DNA of 35,079 bases from DATLZC01 sp037444005. Its GTDB lineage: Bacteria; Chloroflexota; Dehalococcoidia; DSTF01; JACRBR01. Made by a program: the position numbers and the translations under genes. Every line of letters starts with the position of its first letter. Within the stretch, counting starts at the first letter, position 1. The DNA lies in contig JBBING010000017.1 of assembly GCA_037444005.1 (NCBI GenBank), forward strand, positions 1 to 35,079. Direction: 5' to 3'. The notes beneath the pieces were generated by a model that was not told where the DNA came from, did not search any database, and saw nothing but the letters and a program-made list of their open reading frames with translations. This document shows, one piece after another, positions 17,586 to 24,913 of this stretch.

Positions 17586-19331
17586 TCAGTCCTCTTCCAG
17601 CGTGCTGGTGTCGCCCTCAGGGAGACCGAGCTCGCGCGCTTTGAGCAGCCGGCGCATGATCTTGCCCGATCGCGTCTTCGGGAGCGACGCCACGAAGTCG
17701 ATCTCGCGGGGCGCGACGCCCGGACCCAGCTTCTCGCGCGCGAAGTGCAGAAGCTCGCGCCGGAGCTCGTCCGTGGGCTCGAAGCCGTCCTTCAGCGTCA
17801 CGAACGCCTTCACCACCTCCATCGCCACCGGGTCCGGCTTCCCGATCGCGCCCGCCTCCGCGACGGCGGGATGCTCGATGAGGGCGCTCTCGACCTCGAA
17901 CGGCCCCACCAGATGCCCGGCGGTGTTGATGACGTCGTCCGCGCGGCCCACGAACCAGAAGTAGCCGTCCTCGTCCATCCGCGCCCGGTCGCCCGTGATG
18001 TACCAGCCGTTCCGGAACCGGCTGTTGTACAGCTCCTCGTTTCTCCAGTACGTGCGGAACATGGAGGGCCATCCCGGCCGCAGGACGAGATCGCCTTCCT
18101 GTCCGGGAGGCACGGGCCTTCCCTGCTCGTCGACGACGGCGGCTTCGATGCCCGGAAACGGCCGCCCCATGCTGCCGGGACGAATGTCCATCGCCGGGTA
18201 GTTGGCGATCATGATGGAGCCGGTCTCCGTCTGCCACCAGTTGTCATGAATCGGAAGGCCGAGGACTCGCTCGCCCCAGATGACCGCCTCCGGATTCAGA
18301 GGTTCGCCCACGGACATCACGTACCGAAGACTCGAGAGGTCGTAGCGGTTCGCGACGTGGTCGCCCGCCTTCATGAGCATGCGGATGGCGGTGGGCGCCG
18401 TGTACCACACCGTGACCCGGTGCTTCTCGATGAGCTGGTACCAGCGGCTGGCGCCGAATCCCCCTTCATACACCAGGGACGTCACGCCGTTCGTCCACGG
18501 CGCGAACATGCCGTACGACGTGCCCGTCACCCACCCGGGGTCCGCGGTGCACCAGTAGATGTCGCCTTCGTGCAGATCGAGGACGTACTTTCCCGTCGCA
18601 TAGTGTCCGAGGACAGCCTTGTGGACATGCACCGCCCCTTTCGACTTGCCGGTGGTCCCGGAGGTGTAGTGCATGACGGCGGGGTCCTCGGGATCGGTCC
18701 GCTCGATCTCGAACGTATCCGAAGCGCGCTCCATGAGGGTGTCCCACGCGAGCTCGCCGTCTTCGACCGGCGCGTGGTGGCCGTGGCTGACCATGATGAT
18801 GTGACGGAGGGACGGGACGTCGCCCCTGCACTGGTTCACCTTGTGCCGCTGCTCGGGCGTCGTCACGAGAACGGAGGCCCCGGCGTCGGCCATGCGGTCG
18901 CGCACGGCGTCGGGGCCGAAGGCCGAGAACAAGGGCGCGATCACGCATCCGGCCTTCAGCGCGCCGAACACGGCCGCGTACAGCTCGGGCACGCGGTCCA
19001 TGAAGACGAACACCCGCTCGCCCTTGGCGACGCCGAGCGACCGGAGGACGTTAGCGAACCGGTTGGAGAGCTTCGCCATGTCGGCGAAGGTGTACGTCTC
19101 GACGCGGCCGTCCTTGCTCTCCCAGATCATCATGATGCGATCCCCGCGACCGTGGACGAGGTGCCGGTCGACGGCTTCATAAGCGATGTTGAGCCCCCCG
19201 CCCGGCAGGCCGTCCAGCTCATCCATCACCGACTCGTAAACGAAGAACCGGCGCATCGCGTCGTAATCGACGAGATTGGGCCGGACGCGAAACTCCTCGA
19301 TGGGCGGCTTGGTGATGGTGGGGTAGGGCAT
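17586..19331 (-). CDS. acsA: Acetate-CoA ligase (AMP-forming)
   Basis: A 581-residue ANL-superfamily enzyme that activates acetate (possibly propionate) with ATP to acyl-AMP and then acyl-CoA. Motifs: YTSGTTGKSKGAVH (AMP-binding P-loop), WWQTETGSIMIA (A5-like), YITGDRARMDEDGYFWFVGRADDVI (A7/A8) and PKTRSGKIMRRLL (A10, with the lysine that is acetylated in regulated enzymes). ATG at 19331 is preferred over an upstream TTG/ATG-type start because of GAGGTG just before it and because the protein then begins MPYPTITKPP. A TTGACG-17-TAGATT promoter is upstream. Divergent from the rhodanese gene. Confidence 0.94.
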   Translation of the reverse strand: MPYPTITKPPIEEFRVRPNLVDYDAMRRFFVYESVMDELDGLPGGGLNIAYEAVDRHLVHGRGDRIMMIWESKDGRVETYTFADMAKLSNRFANVLRSLGVAKGERVFVFMDRVPELYAAVFGALKAGCVIAPLFSAFGPDAVRDRMADAGASVLVTTPEQRHKVNQCRGDVPSLRHIIMVSHGHHAPVEDGELAWDTLMERASDTFEIERTDPEDPAVMHYTSGTTGKSKGAVHVHKAVLGHYATGKYVLDLHEGDIYWCTADPGWVTGTSYGMFAPWTNGVTSLVYEGGFGASRWYQLIEKHRVTVWYTAPTAIRMLMKAGDHVANRYDLSSLRYVMSVGEPLNPEAVIWGERVLGLPIHDNWWQTETGSIMIANYPAMDIRPGSMGRPFPGIEAAVVDEQGRPVPPGQEGDLVLRPGWPSMFRTYWRNEELYNSRFRNGWYITGDRARMDEDGYFWFVGRADDVINTAGHLVGPFEVESALIEHPAVAEAGAIGKPDPVAMEVVKAFVTLKDGFEPTDELRRELLHFAREKLGPGVAPREIDFVASLPKTRSGKIMRRLLKARELGLPEGDTSTLEED

Positions 19332-19346
19332 CGGCGCACCTCGTGG

Positions 19347-19402
19347 GTCGACTGTTCGACGGCGGTGGAGCAAAATCTATCCCCGTGTCCCGGCGTCGTC
19401 AA
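19347..19402 (-). promoter_or_regulatory. acsA promoter with an operator-like palindrome in the leader
   Basis: Read on the minus strand: TTGACG (19397-19402), a 17-nt spacer and TAGATT (19374-19379), start near 19367. An inverted repeat GTCGA-CTGT-TCGAC (19347-19360) lies at about +7 to +20, a usual place for a repressor site. Confidence 0.6.
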
Positions 19403-19416
19403 CACGCGCTCGCGGT

Positions 19417-19444
19417 TTGCGCAGGGGCCGGGAAACGTTAGAAT
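19417..19444 (+). promoter_or_regulatory. Promoter of the rhodanese-like gene
   Basis: TTGCGC (19417-19422), a 16-nt spacer and TAGAAT (19439-19444, five of six consensus bases). The start would be near 19451. Confidence 0.5.
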
Positions 19445-19489
19445 TCTGGATAGAGATACTCACCTTTCGGTTGCAGGGAGCGACGAGAC

Positions 19490-19831
19490 ATGGCGTACAA
19501 GGACCCTCGCGAGCCCTTCACCCGCATCACGGTGGAAGAGGCGCGCGACCTGCTGAAGGAGAATCACGTCACCCTCATCGACGTACGCAATCCGGACGAG
19601 TACGCGAGCGGCCATGCGCCCGGGGCCAAGCTCATCCCGGTGATGTCGGTGTTTGCGCGGCGGGAGGAGCTGCCCAAGGAAGGCAAGATCGTCTTCATCT
19701 GCCAGGTCGGGCAGCGCAGCGCTCTGGCGTGCGAGATGGCGGCGGCCGCCGGTATCCCCGAAGACCGGCTCTTCAACGTCGAAGGCGGGACCGAGGCCTG
19801 GATCAAGGCCGGGTTCCCCATCGAGAAGTGA
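19490..19831 (+). CDS. Single-domain rhodanese-like sulfurtransferase
   Basis: A 113-residue protein with one rhodanese domain. The CH2A-like motif LIDVRNPDEYASGHAPGA (29-46) and the active-site loop CQVGQRS starting with C71 are intact, so it should carry persulfide sulfur. The ending AWIKAGFPIEK is typical. ATG at 19490 behind GGGAG. No sulfur-metabolism genes are beside it; the HAD gene follows 44 nt later with its own -10 box. Confidence 0.92.
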   Translation: MAYKDPREPFTRITVEEARDLLKENHVTLIDVRNPDEYASGHAPGAKLIPVMSVFARREELPKEGKIVFICQVGQRSALACEMAAAAGIPEDRLFNVEGGTEAWIKAGFPIEK

Positions 19832-19864
19832 CGCCGGCCATCGCCCGTAACGCCGCGCGCCTCC

Positions 19865-19870
19865 TATACT
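19865..19870 (+). promoter_or_regulatory. -10 box for a possible leaderless HAD-gene transcript
   Basis: TATACT ends five bases before the GTG start at 19876, with a weak TCGCCC 18 nt upstream. No SD is present, so initiation at or next to the start codon is likely. Confidence 0.5.
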
Positions 19871-19875
19871 GAGGC

Positions 19876-20550
19876 GTGAAGCCTACGGTCGTCCTGTTCG
19901 ACATCGACAACACCATCCTCTGGACCGGAGGCGCGGGGTCGCGCGCCATGGCCCTCGCCTTCCGCGACCTCTACGGCATCGAGGACGGCTTCCGCGGCGT
20001 CGAGTTCTCCGGACGCACCGATACCGCCATTTTCCGCGACGCGCTCCGCGCCCACGGCCTGCTCGACGGTCACTTCGAGGAGGAGCTCCGCCGCTTCAAG
20101 GAGGCGTACTTCGCTCGCCTGCCGTTCACGTTGCGCAGCGCCACGGGCGGAGGGGTCTATCCGGGCATTCGCGAGCTCGCCGAGCGGCTTCGCGAGCGCG
20201 GCGCCGCCGTCGGGCTCGAAACCGGGAACTTCCGGGAGAGCGGACTGCTCAAGCTGCGCCACTTCGGCGTCGACGCGCTATTCCGGGACGGAGGCTTCGG
20301 CGACGACGCCGAGGATCGCGCCGAGCTCGTGCGCATCGCCATCCGGCGCCTCCAGCCCGACGGGGACGCCGACGTCTACGTCGTCGGCGACACGCCGCAC
20401 GATATCGCCGCGGCCAAGGCCAACGGGGCGTTCGCACTCGGCGTCGCGACGGGCAAGTCCTCCGTCGCCGAGCTCCGCGCGGCCGGCGCCGACGCCGCCG
20501 TGCCCGACTGCTCCGACGTCGACGCCGTGTTGCGCATCCTGGGGTTCTAG
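19876..20550 (+). CDS. HAD-superfamily hydrolase (phosphoglycolate phosphatase-like)
   Basis: A 224-residue phosphatase-like protein. Motif I is DIDNT (residues 9-13), motif II lies in GLETGN (about 114-119, with Thr) and motif IV is GDTPHDIAAAKANG (about 173-186). A helical cap sits between motifs I and II (about 20-90), as in Gph/PGP-type enzymes. The substrate cannot be told. Start is GTG; there is no SD, but TATACT is five bases upstream. It converges on the peptide-binding protein gene with an 8-nt gap. Confidence 0.88.
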   Translation: MKPTVVLFDIDNTILWTGGAGSRAMALAFRDLYGIEDGFRGVEFSGRTDTAIFRDALRAHGLLDGHFEEELRRFKEAYFARLPFTLRSATGGGVYPGIRELAERLRERGAAVGLETGNFRESGLLKLRHFGVDALFRDGGFGDDAEDRAELVRIAIRRLQPDGDADVYVVGDTPHDIAAAKANGAFALGVATGKSSVAELRAAGADAAVPDCSDVDAVLRILGF

Positions 20551-20558
20551 CGCAGGCC

Positions 20559-22406
20559 CTACGGCCGGCCCTGGATCGACGGGTCGGACCGGTCGAGCCA
20601 CACGTCGGCGAACCGAAAGTTGTCGCCCAGCCAGGTCGAGGTGAAGGCGTTCTTCACGTAGGGCCAGTGTAAGGCGCGGGCCACGGGACTCGCGTACTCG
20701 AGCCGGGCGTTGACGCGGTCCAGCAGGAAATGCTGGATATTGAGGCCCAGCTCGCGCCGCCGGTCGAAATCGAACTCCCGGCGCTGGGCTTCGAGCATGG
20801 CGTCGAGCTGATCGTCCCGCAGCCCGAAGCTGTTCTTGGTGCCCTGCGAGTGGAAGAACGGATAGACCCAGTCGTCGAGGTCGATCCAGCCGTTGTCGAA
20901 CCCCCAGGTGAAGGCGCACGTCCCCTCGGAGTCGCCCGCCTGGTTCCGCGAGAGGCACTGGAAGAGCCGGGTGTACCCGGTGTCGTCCACGTCCGCCTGG
21001 AGCCTGACCCCGAGCGCCTCCATGAGCATCCGCTGCATCTCCGGAAGCGCCACCTCGGGGATGAACCGCGGCTCGCCCGCGAACAACGCTTCGATGACTT
21101 CGGGCGCCCGGCCGTCGGATCGGGCCGCCTCCCAGAGCTTCCGCGCCTCGGCCAGGTCCTCCGCCCGGCCTTCGGGGTCGCTTCGGTACCCAGGCTTCTT
21201 CTCCAGGTCCTCCTGAGGAATCGCCCAGCGGACCATGGGCCAGGCGACGGGGCCGCTGAGCTGGAATCCGCGCTTCCCCGGCGGGCCCTTGAAGATCTGC
21301 TCCGCGAGCCGCTTGCGGTCGACGGCGAGGTGCAGGGCCCGCCGCACCCGCTCGTCGTCGAAGGGTGGGCGGTCCACGAGCAACCGCGTGTTGACGTAGC
21401 CCGCGATCCCCCATTCCAGCGGCACGAGCTCTGGCCGCTCCCGCCGCAGACGCTCGATGTTGGACTGATCGAGAAACGAGGCGATGTCCACCTGGCGGCT
21501 GAGGAAGGCCGCCTCCATCGTGCTGTCGCTCTGCGGATCCCACAGCGACTCGTACCCGTCGAGGAAGGGACGGCCCGCGCCCACCGTGTCCCTGAGGTCG
21601 TCGGCGGCGAACCACTCGGGGTTGCGCACGACCCGCACCAGTTCCACAGGCTTGAATTCGTCCAGCATAAACGGCCCCGAGCCGACCATGCGCTCCGGCG
21701 CGTTCAGCTCGTCGTCCTCATCGACCAGCTCGCGGGGGATGACGAAGGCGTTGCGGTCGGCCAGGAAGTGCAGGAACGGGGCGACAGGCGTCTTCGTCAC
21801 GATGCGCAGGGTGTGCGGGTCCTCGACCTCGATTCGCTCCACCACGGACCACTGACCCGCGCGGTAGTACCGGGCTCGCTGCGGCGACGCCGGGTCGATC
21901 TGCCGCTCGATGCTGTACTTCACGTCGTCGGCCGTGACGGGGCGCCCGGCGACTGACGGGAACAGCCGCCGGATGCGAGGCATGTCGTGGAACCGGGCCG
22001 TGCGCCGCAGCCTGATGACGTAGGTGAGTTCGTCGACCTGCTCCGGCATGCCGTCGGCGAGGTCCGGGCTCATGATCTGCTGCACCTCGTCGTCGTACTT
22101 CAGCACCTTGCTGAAGACGGCGGAGTGCATGTTGTAGAGAGGCCCGAACTGGGTCTGGTGCGGGTCGAAGGTGTCCAGCGCCAGGGCGTCGAAGTTGAAG
22201 GCGCGGTACATCCCGCCCCGGGAGCCTTCGGCGACCCGTGCGCGAGGCGACGCGGTGGCGCCCGGCGTGATGTCCAACGGCGGAATGGGATTCTCGTCGC
22301 GGCACGCGGCGAACCCCACGGCCGCGCCCATCGCGCTCGCGAGCAGGAACCGGCGCCGGTTCATCCGGACGCGACCGAATCGCTGCCAGTAGGAACCCAC
22401 GATCAC
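20559..22406 (-). CDS. Tat-exported peptide/nickel-type ABC transporter substrate-binding lipoprotein
   Basis: A 615-residue SBP family 5 protein (DppA/OppA-like) that should sit outside the membrane and bind peptides or similar solutes. A twin-arginine signal NRRRFLLASA is followed by a lipobox-like FAAC, so the mature protein is probably lipid-anchored. Family pieces include RPVTADDVKYSIERQIDP, MVGSGPFMLDEFKPVE and VRRALHLAVDRKRLAEQIF. Start GTG at 22406 is uncertain: a second GTG at 22400 has GGGAG five bases before it, and an internal ATG gives MNRRRF directly. No permease or ATPase gene is adjacent, so it is an orphan. Confidence 0.88.
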   Translation of the reverse strand: MIVGSYWQRFGRVRMNRRRFLLASAMGAAVGFAACRDENPIPPLDITPGATASPRARVAEGSRGGMYRAFNFDALALDTFDPHQTQFGPLYNMHSAVFSKVLKYDDEVQQIMSPDLADGMPEQVDELTYVIRLRRTARFHDMPRIRRLFPSVAGRPVTADDVKYSIERQIDPASPQRARYYRAGQWSVVERIEVEDPHTLRIVTKTPVAPFLHFLADRNAFVIPRELVDEDDELNAPERMVGSGPFMLDEFKPVELVRVVRNPEWFAADDLRDTVGAGRPFLDGYESLWDPQSDSTMEAAFLSRQVDIASFLDQSNIERLRRERPELVPLEWGIAGYVNTRLLVDRPPFDDERVRRALHLAVDRKRLAEQIFKGPPGKRGFQLSGPVAWPMVRWAIPQEDLEKKPGYRSDPEGRAEDLAEARKLWEAARSDGRAPEVIEALFAGEPRFIPEVALPEMQRMLMEALGVRLQADVDDTGYTRLFQCLSRNQAGDSEGTCAFTWGFDNGWIDLDDWVYPFFHSQGTKNSFGLRDDQLDAMLEAQRREFDFDRRRELGLNIQHFLLDRVNARLEYASPVARALHWPYVKNAFTSTWLGDNFRFADVWLDRSDPSIQGRP

Positions 22407-22435
22407 TCCCGGAGGCCCGCCGATGGAACACGGTC

Positions 22436-22464
22436 ACTATACGGCCTCTGGTTCTGGGGGTCGA
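22436..22464 (-). promoter_or_regulatory. Promoter of the peptide-binding protein gene
   Basis: Read on the minus strand: TCGACC (22459-22464), a 17-nt spacer and TATAGT (22436-22441). It is back to back with the HTH-gene promoter. Confidence 0.55.
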
Positions 22465-22486
22465 CCGCGGTCATCCAGGGCGCGCA

Positions 22487-22514
22487 TTGACAGCCGGCGC
22501 GGCGCATGTACGAT
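22487..22514 (+). promoter_or_regulatory. Promoter of the HTH-regulator gene
   Basis: A perfect TTGACA (22487-22492), a 16-nt spacer and TACGAT (22509-22514). The start near 22521 leaves ~20 nt of leader that includes GGCGGAGGAG. Confidence 0.6.
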
Positions 22515-22539
22515 GGCGGACAGGCGGAGGAGTGACGCC

Positions 22540-22971
22540 ATGAGAGACGAGGTTCAGGTCGCCCGCTGGGATGCGATTCGGCAGGCCGTAGCCAAGCGCC
22601 TGCGCGCGCTGCGCAAGGAGGGCTATAGCCAGGCCCGCCTCGCGTGGGATCTCGAGGATCTGGGGTTCCGCGTGAGCCAGAGCATGATCTCGAGATACGA
22701 GCAGGGGCTCGGCCAGGCGCCGCTGAGCCTCGAGCGCCTCGCTGGCTGGGCGCTCTGCTGCAACGCGCTCAGCTCTCGCGACTTGCAAGAGCTTCTCGAG
22801 CTCACCGGGTACCACTTGCCGTGGTCGCAGGAGGACCTCGCCCGGTTCGACGACCTGCTCCGGCACTACCGGAGCCTCTCCGAGCCGGACCAGATCGTGC
22901 TGCGGAAGCGGCTGCTGTGGCACATCCTCGGCCTCGACCCGGAGGAGCCCCCGCAGGAGGCGTCGTCGTGA
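22540..22971 (+). CDS. XRE-like helix-turn-helix regulator
   Basis: A 143-residue protein. A helix-turn-helix is seen at about 24-65 (YSQARLAWDLEDLGFRVSQSMISRYEQG, in two parts), in the style of XRE/Cro proteins with a long turn. The rest is helical (HLPWSQEDLARFDDLLRHYRSLS, IVLRKRLLWHILG) and may dimerise or bind the partner. ATG at 22540 is chosen over an upstream start because of GGCGGAGGAG eight bases before it. The stop overlaps the next start as GTGA, so the two proteins are made together and may interact. Confidence 0.75.
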   Translation: MRDEVQVARWDAIRQAVAKRLRALRKEGYSQARLAWDLEDLGFRVSQSMISRYEQGLGQAPLSLERLAGWALCCNALSSRDLQELLELTGYHLPWSQEDLARFDDLLRHYRSLSEPDQIVLRKRLLWHILGLDPEEPPQEASS

Positions 22972-23576
22972 CGGGAACCCGAGACGAGCTCGCCCTCACC
23001 CTCAGCCGCAGACTGCGGACGCTGCCCTTCTCAGGCACCGCCGCCGACCGTGCGGAGCGCTTCCGGCGGCTCCTCGAGGAGTGCGGCGTGCGGTGCGACG
23101 AATCGCTCGCCATGACTGGACTGGTCGCCGTCATCATCGCCTCGCACCGGGGTACCGAGGCGCTGGTCGCGGCCGGCCTGTCCGACGAGCGGCGATGTGA
23201 CACTTACGCCCGCATCGTGGCGCGGCTGCTCCTGGATCAGCCCGCCGGGTTCATCGACGCTCGCTTCGAGTACGCGGGCCCCTTGCCCTCCCACGCCCGG
23301 CCCGACGAACGTGCGCGCCAGATCCTGGTCGAGGGGCTGGCGAGCGCGCTCGCCGACGGCGAGATCGAGAAGGCGCCGCGCGCCCTTTACCTCATCGACG
23401 ACGATGGCGAGCCGCCCCACGCCCGCGCGGCGCTGCAACGCCTGCTGGACCGCTGGAGCCTGGCGCTGTACCAGCGTTCGAGCCTGTACCGCCGCCTGCG
23501 GGCGCGCCGCGACGTCGCCGCCGCTTTGGGCAGGGTCTCGCTCGCCCTCTCGGGGTCGGCGCCGGCCGCCGCATAG
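22968..23576 (+). CDS. Unknown helical protein coupled to the HTH regulator
   Basis: A 202-residue protein that I do not recognise. It is rich in Ala, Arg and Leu, predicted soluble and mostly helical, without signal peptide or Cys cluster. A conserved-looking core is ARIVARLLLDQPAGFIDARF, followed by an acidic YLIDDDGEPPHARA segment. GTG start shares four bases with the HTH stop (GTGA). The coupling suggests a partner or modulator of the regulator, for example an anti-repressor or sensor. That is inference. Confidence 0.65.
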   Translation: MTGTRDELALTLSRRLRTLPFSGTAADRAERFRRLLEECGVRCDESLAMTGLVAVIIASHRGTEALVAAGLSDERRCDTYARIVARLLLDQPAGFIDARFEYAGPLPSHARPDERARQILVEGLASALADGEIEKAPRALYLIDDDGEPPHARAALQRLLDRWSLALYQRSSLYRRLRARRDVAAALGRVSLALSGSAPAAA

Positions 23577-23667
23577 CCCCTCTCGAGTCGCCCACCGGAC
23601 GCTGCGTCGCGTTGCCTCACGCGTCTGCGTGCAGTAGGGTGAAGCGGTCCGTTGAGCGGGCCGCACC

Positions 23668-24627
23668 ATGGGCAAGCGCGACGTCACCGTCCAACGATTG
23701 CTCGGCCGGCCCGTGTCACGGCGCACGGTCCTCGCCGCTGCGTCGGCTGGCCTGCTGGCGCCGCTGCTCGCGTCCTGCCGGAGCGAGCGCGCCGCCACGG
23801 CCTCGCCCGGCGTCTCGCCGACGCCGACGCCCACCGGCCCGCCGCCCGGTCCGCCGCTCCGCGTGTCCGCGCTGACGCAGGACCTCACCGTTGGGCCCAA
23901 CCGTTTCGTCTTCGTGCTGTTGAATCCCGACGGCTCGCTCGTCCGCGACGTCATCACCCGGGCCGACTTCCGCCGCGTCGACGCCGTCACGCAGACACTC
24001 GCGCCCACCATCCGCAGCCTGCCCCACGTCGCGTTCGACGGCGCCCCTAAAGGGGAGATCATCTTCTTCGTCACGGAGCCCGAGTTCGACGCGCCGGGCG
24101 ACTGGGCTGTGGATGTCACTGCGACGTCGGCGCAAGAGACCAGAAGCGCCCGCTATCACCTCACCGTCATCGAGAAGAGCCGGACGCCGCGGCTCGGCAT
24201 GCCCGCCGTGCTGTCCCGGAACGCGACCGTAGGAGACGGTGTAGACGCCACGCGGCTGTGCTCGCGGGTGCCACCGTGCCCGTTTCACGTGTCGAGCGTC
24301 GCGGCGGCGCTGGCGGCCGGCCGGCCCGTCGTCCTCAACTTCGGGAGCCCCGCCCACGACGGCACCTCCGTGTCGTCCTCCGTCCTCGACCTGCTCGTGA
24401 AGGTGCAGCCGCGATACGCCGACCGGTTCGAATTCATCCACATTGAAGTGTGGAAAGACTTCGAAGGCCGCGTGTTCGCTCCGGCCGTGCTCGAATGGGG
24501 CCTGCTCACCGAGCCGTGGACGTTCGTCATCGCCCGGAACGGGCGCGTCGCGGGGCGGTTCGAGTCGGTGTTCGACGAGGAAGAGCTGTCGGCGGTGCTC
24601 GACTGGCTCATCCGCGAGGGAGCGTGA
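23668..24627 (+). CDS. Tat-exported lipoprotein with thioredoxin-like domain lacking the CxxC pair
   Basis: A 319-residue protein. The N-terminus has a Tat signal (SRRTVLAAASAG, RR at 18-19) and a lipobox ending at C37. A Pro/Thr linker (about 44-62) leads to a beta-rich domain (about 65-170), then a thioredoxin-like domain (about 215-317): RPVVLNFGSPAHDGTS, FEFIHIEVWKD, then EPWTFVIARNGRVAGRFE with the cis-Pro-like site. At the redox position the sequence is SPAHDGTS instead of a CxxC motif. Two cysteines (LCSRVPPCPFH, about 199-206) lie just before the domain. So it is unlikely to be a normal disulfide reductase. Function unknown. Confidence 0.75.
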   Translation: MGKRDVTVQRLLGRPVSRRTVLAAASAGLLAPLLASCRSERAATASPGVSPTPTPTGPPPGPPLRVSALTQDLTVGPNRFVFVLLNPDGSLVRDVITRADFRRVDAVTQTLAPTIRSLPHVAFDGAPKGEIIFFVTEPEFDAPGDWAVDVTATSAQETRSARYHLTVIEKSRTPRLGMPAVLSRNATVGDGVDATRLCSRVPPCPFHVSSVAAALAAGRPVVLNFGSPAHDGTSVSSSVLDLLVKVQPRYADRFEFIHIEVWKDFEGRVFAPAVLEWGLLTEPWTFVIARNGRVAGRFESVFDEEELSAVLDWLIREGA

Positions 24628-24654
24628 AGCGCGGGGTGGACGTAACGGGAGATA

Positions 24655-24677
24655 GACGCTCGTCGATAACGAGCGTC
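24655..24677 (+). terminator. Stem-loop after the Tat lipoprotein gene
   Basis: A perfect 9-bp inverted repeat, GACGCTCGT (24655-24663) and ACGAGCGTC (24669-24677), with a 5-nt loop lies 28 nt after the stop. The sequence after it is AGGTACCTTCACACTTTC, without a clear T-run. Confidence 0.6.
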
Positions 24678-24720
24678 AGGTACCTTCACACTTTCGATGA
24701 AAATTCGGCCCGCCGCCGTC

Positions 24721-24751
24721 TTGACAGGCGTAGCGGCCGTGCTAGTATAAG
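24721..24751 (+). promoter_or_regulatory. Promoter of the small RNA
   Basis: A perfect -35 box TTGACA (24721-24726), followed by TAGTAT (24743-24748, 16-nt spacer) overlapping TATAAG (24746-24751, 19-nt spacer). Either choice starts the transcript near 24755-24758. Confidence 0.65.
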
Positions 24752-24754
24752 GAT

Positions 24755-24897
24755 GCTCCGAGTAGCTGAGAGCCGACGCTCGGTGGACGAATCCGGTCGA
24801 ACGGAGTAGGGAAGCGGCCCCAAACCGCGACCCGAAGAAGGAAGGCCGGAGGAGGACGAAGCCGAGAGGTTGGAAGCAGGTTACTCGGGGCGTTTTT
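24755..24897 (+). ncRNA. Predicted free-standing structured small RNA (~143 nt), no known family recognised
   Basis: The ends pair in a 12-bp closing helix: GCTCCGAGTAGC (24755-24766) with GTTACTCGGGGC (24880-24891), with two G-U pairs, and TTTTT follows at 24893-24897. Inside are local hairpins: GAGC/GCTC (24770-24781) or an alternative CCGA/TCGG, TCCG/CGGA (24792-24805), and GGG-AA-GCGG/CCGC-GA-CCC around a CCCCAAA loop (24809-24833). A purine-rich stretch with GGAGGAGG (24848-24855) follows. The RNA has its own promoter and no downstream gene on its strand until 26724, so it is not a leader. It lacks the SRP RNA GGAA-loop motif, the tmRNA ends and RNase P motifs; a long rod like 6S RNA is not obvious. 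Confidence 0.6.
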
Positions 24898-24913
24898 CTG
24901 TGCCTGAGCGGCG

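Noticed and set aside
24755..24897. TPP riboswitch, because CTGAGA and GTAGGGAAG occur in the RNA
   Set aside because: The CTGAGA and AGGGAAG strings recall the thi-box, but the helices that should join them do not form in the right order, and no gene follows on that strand.
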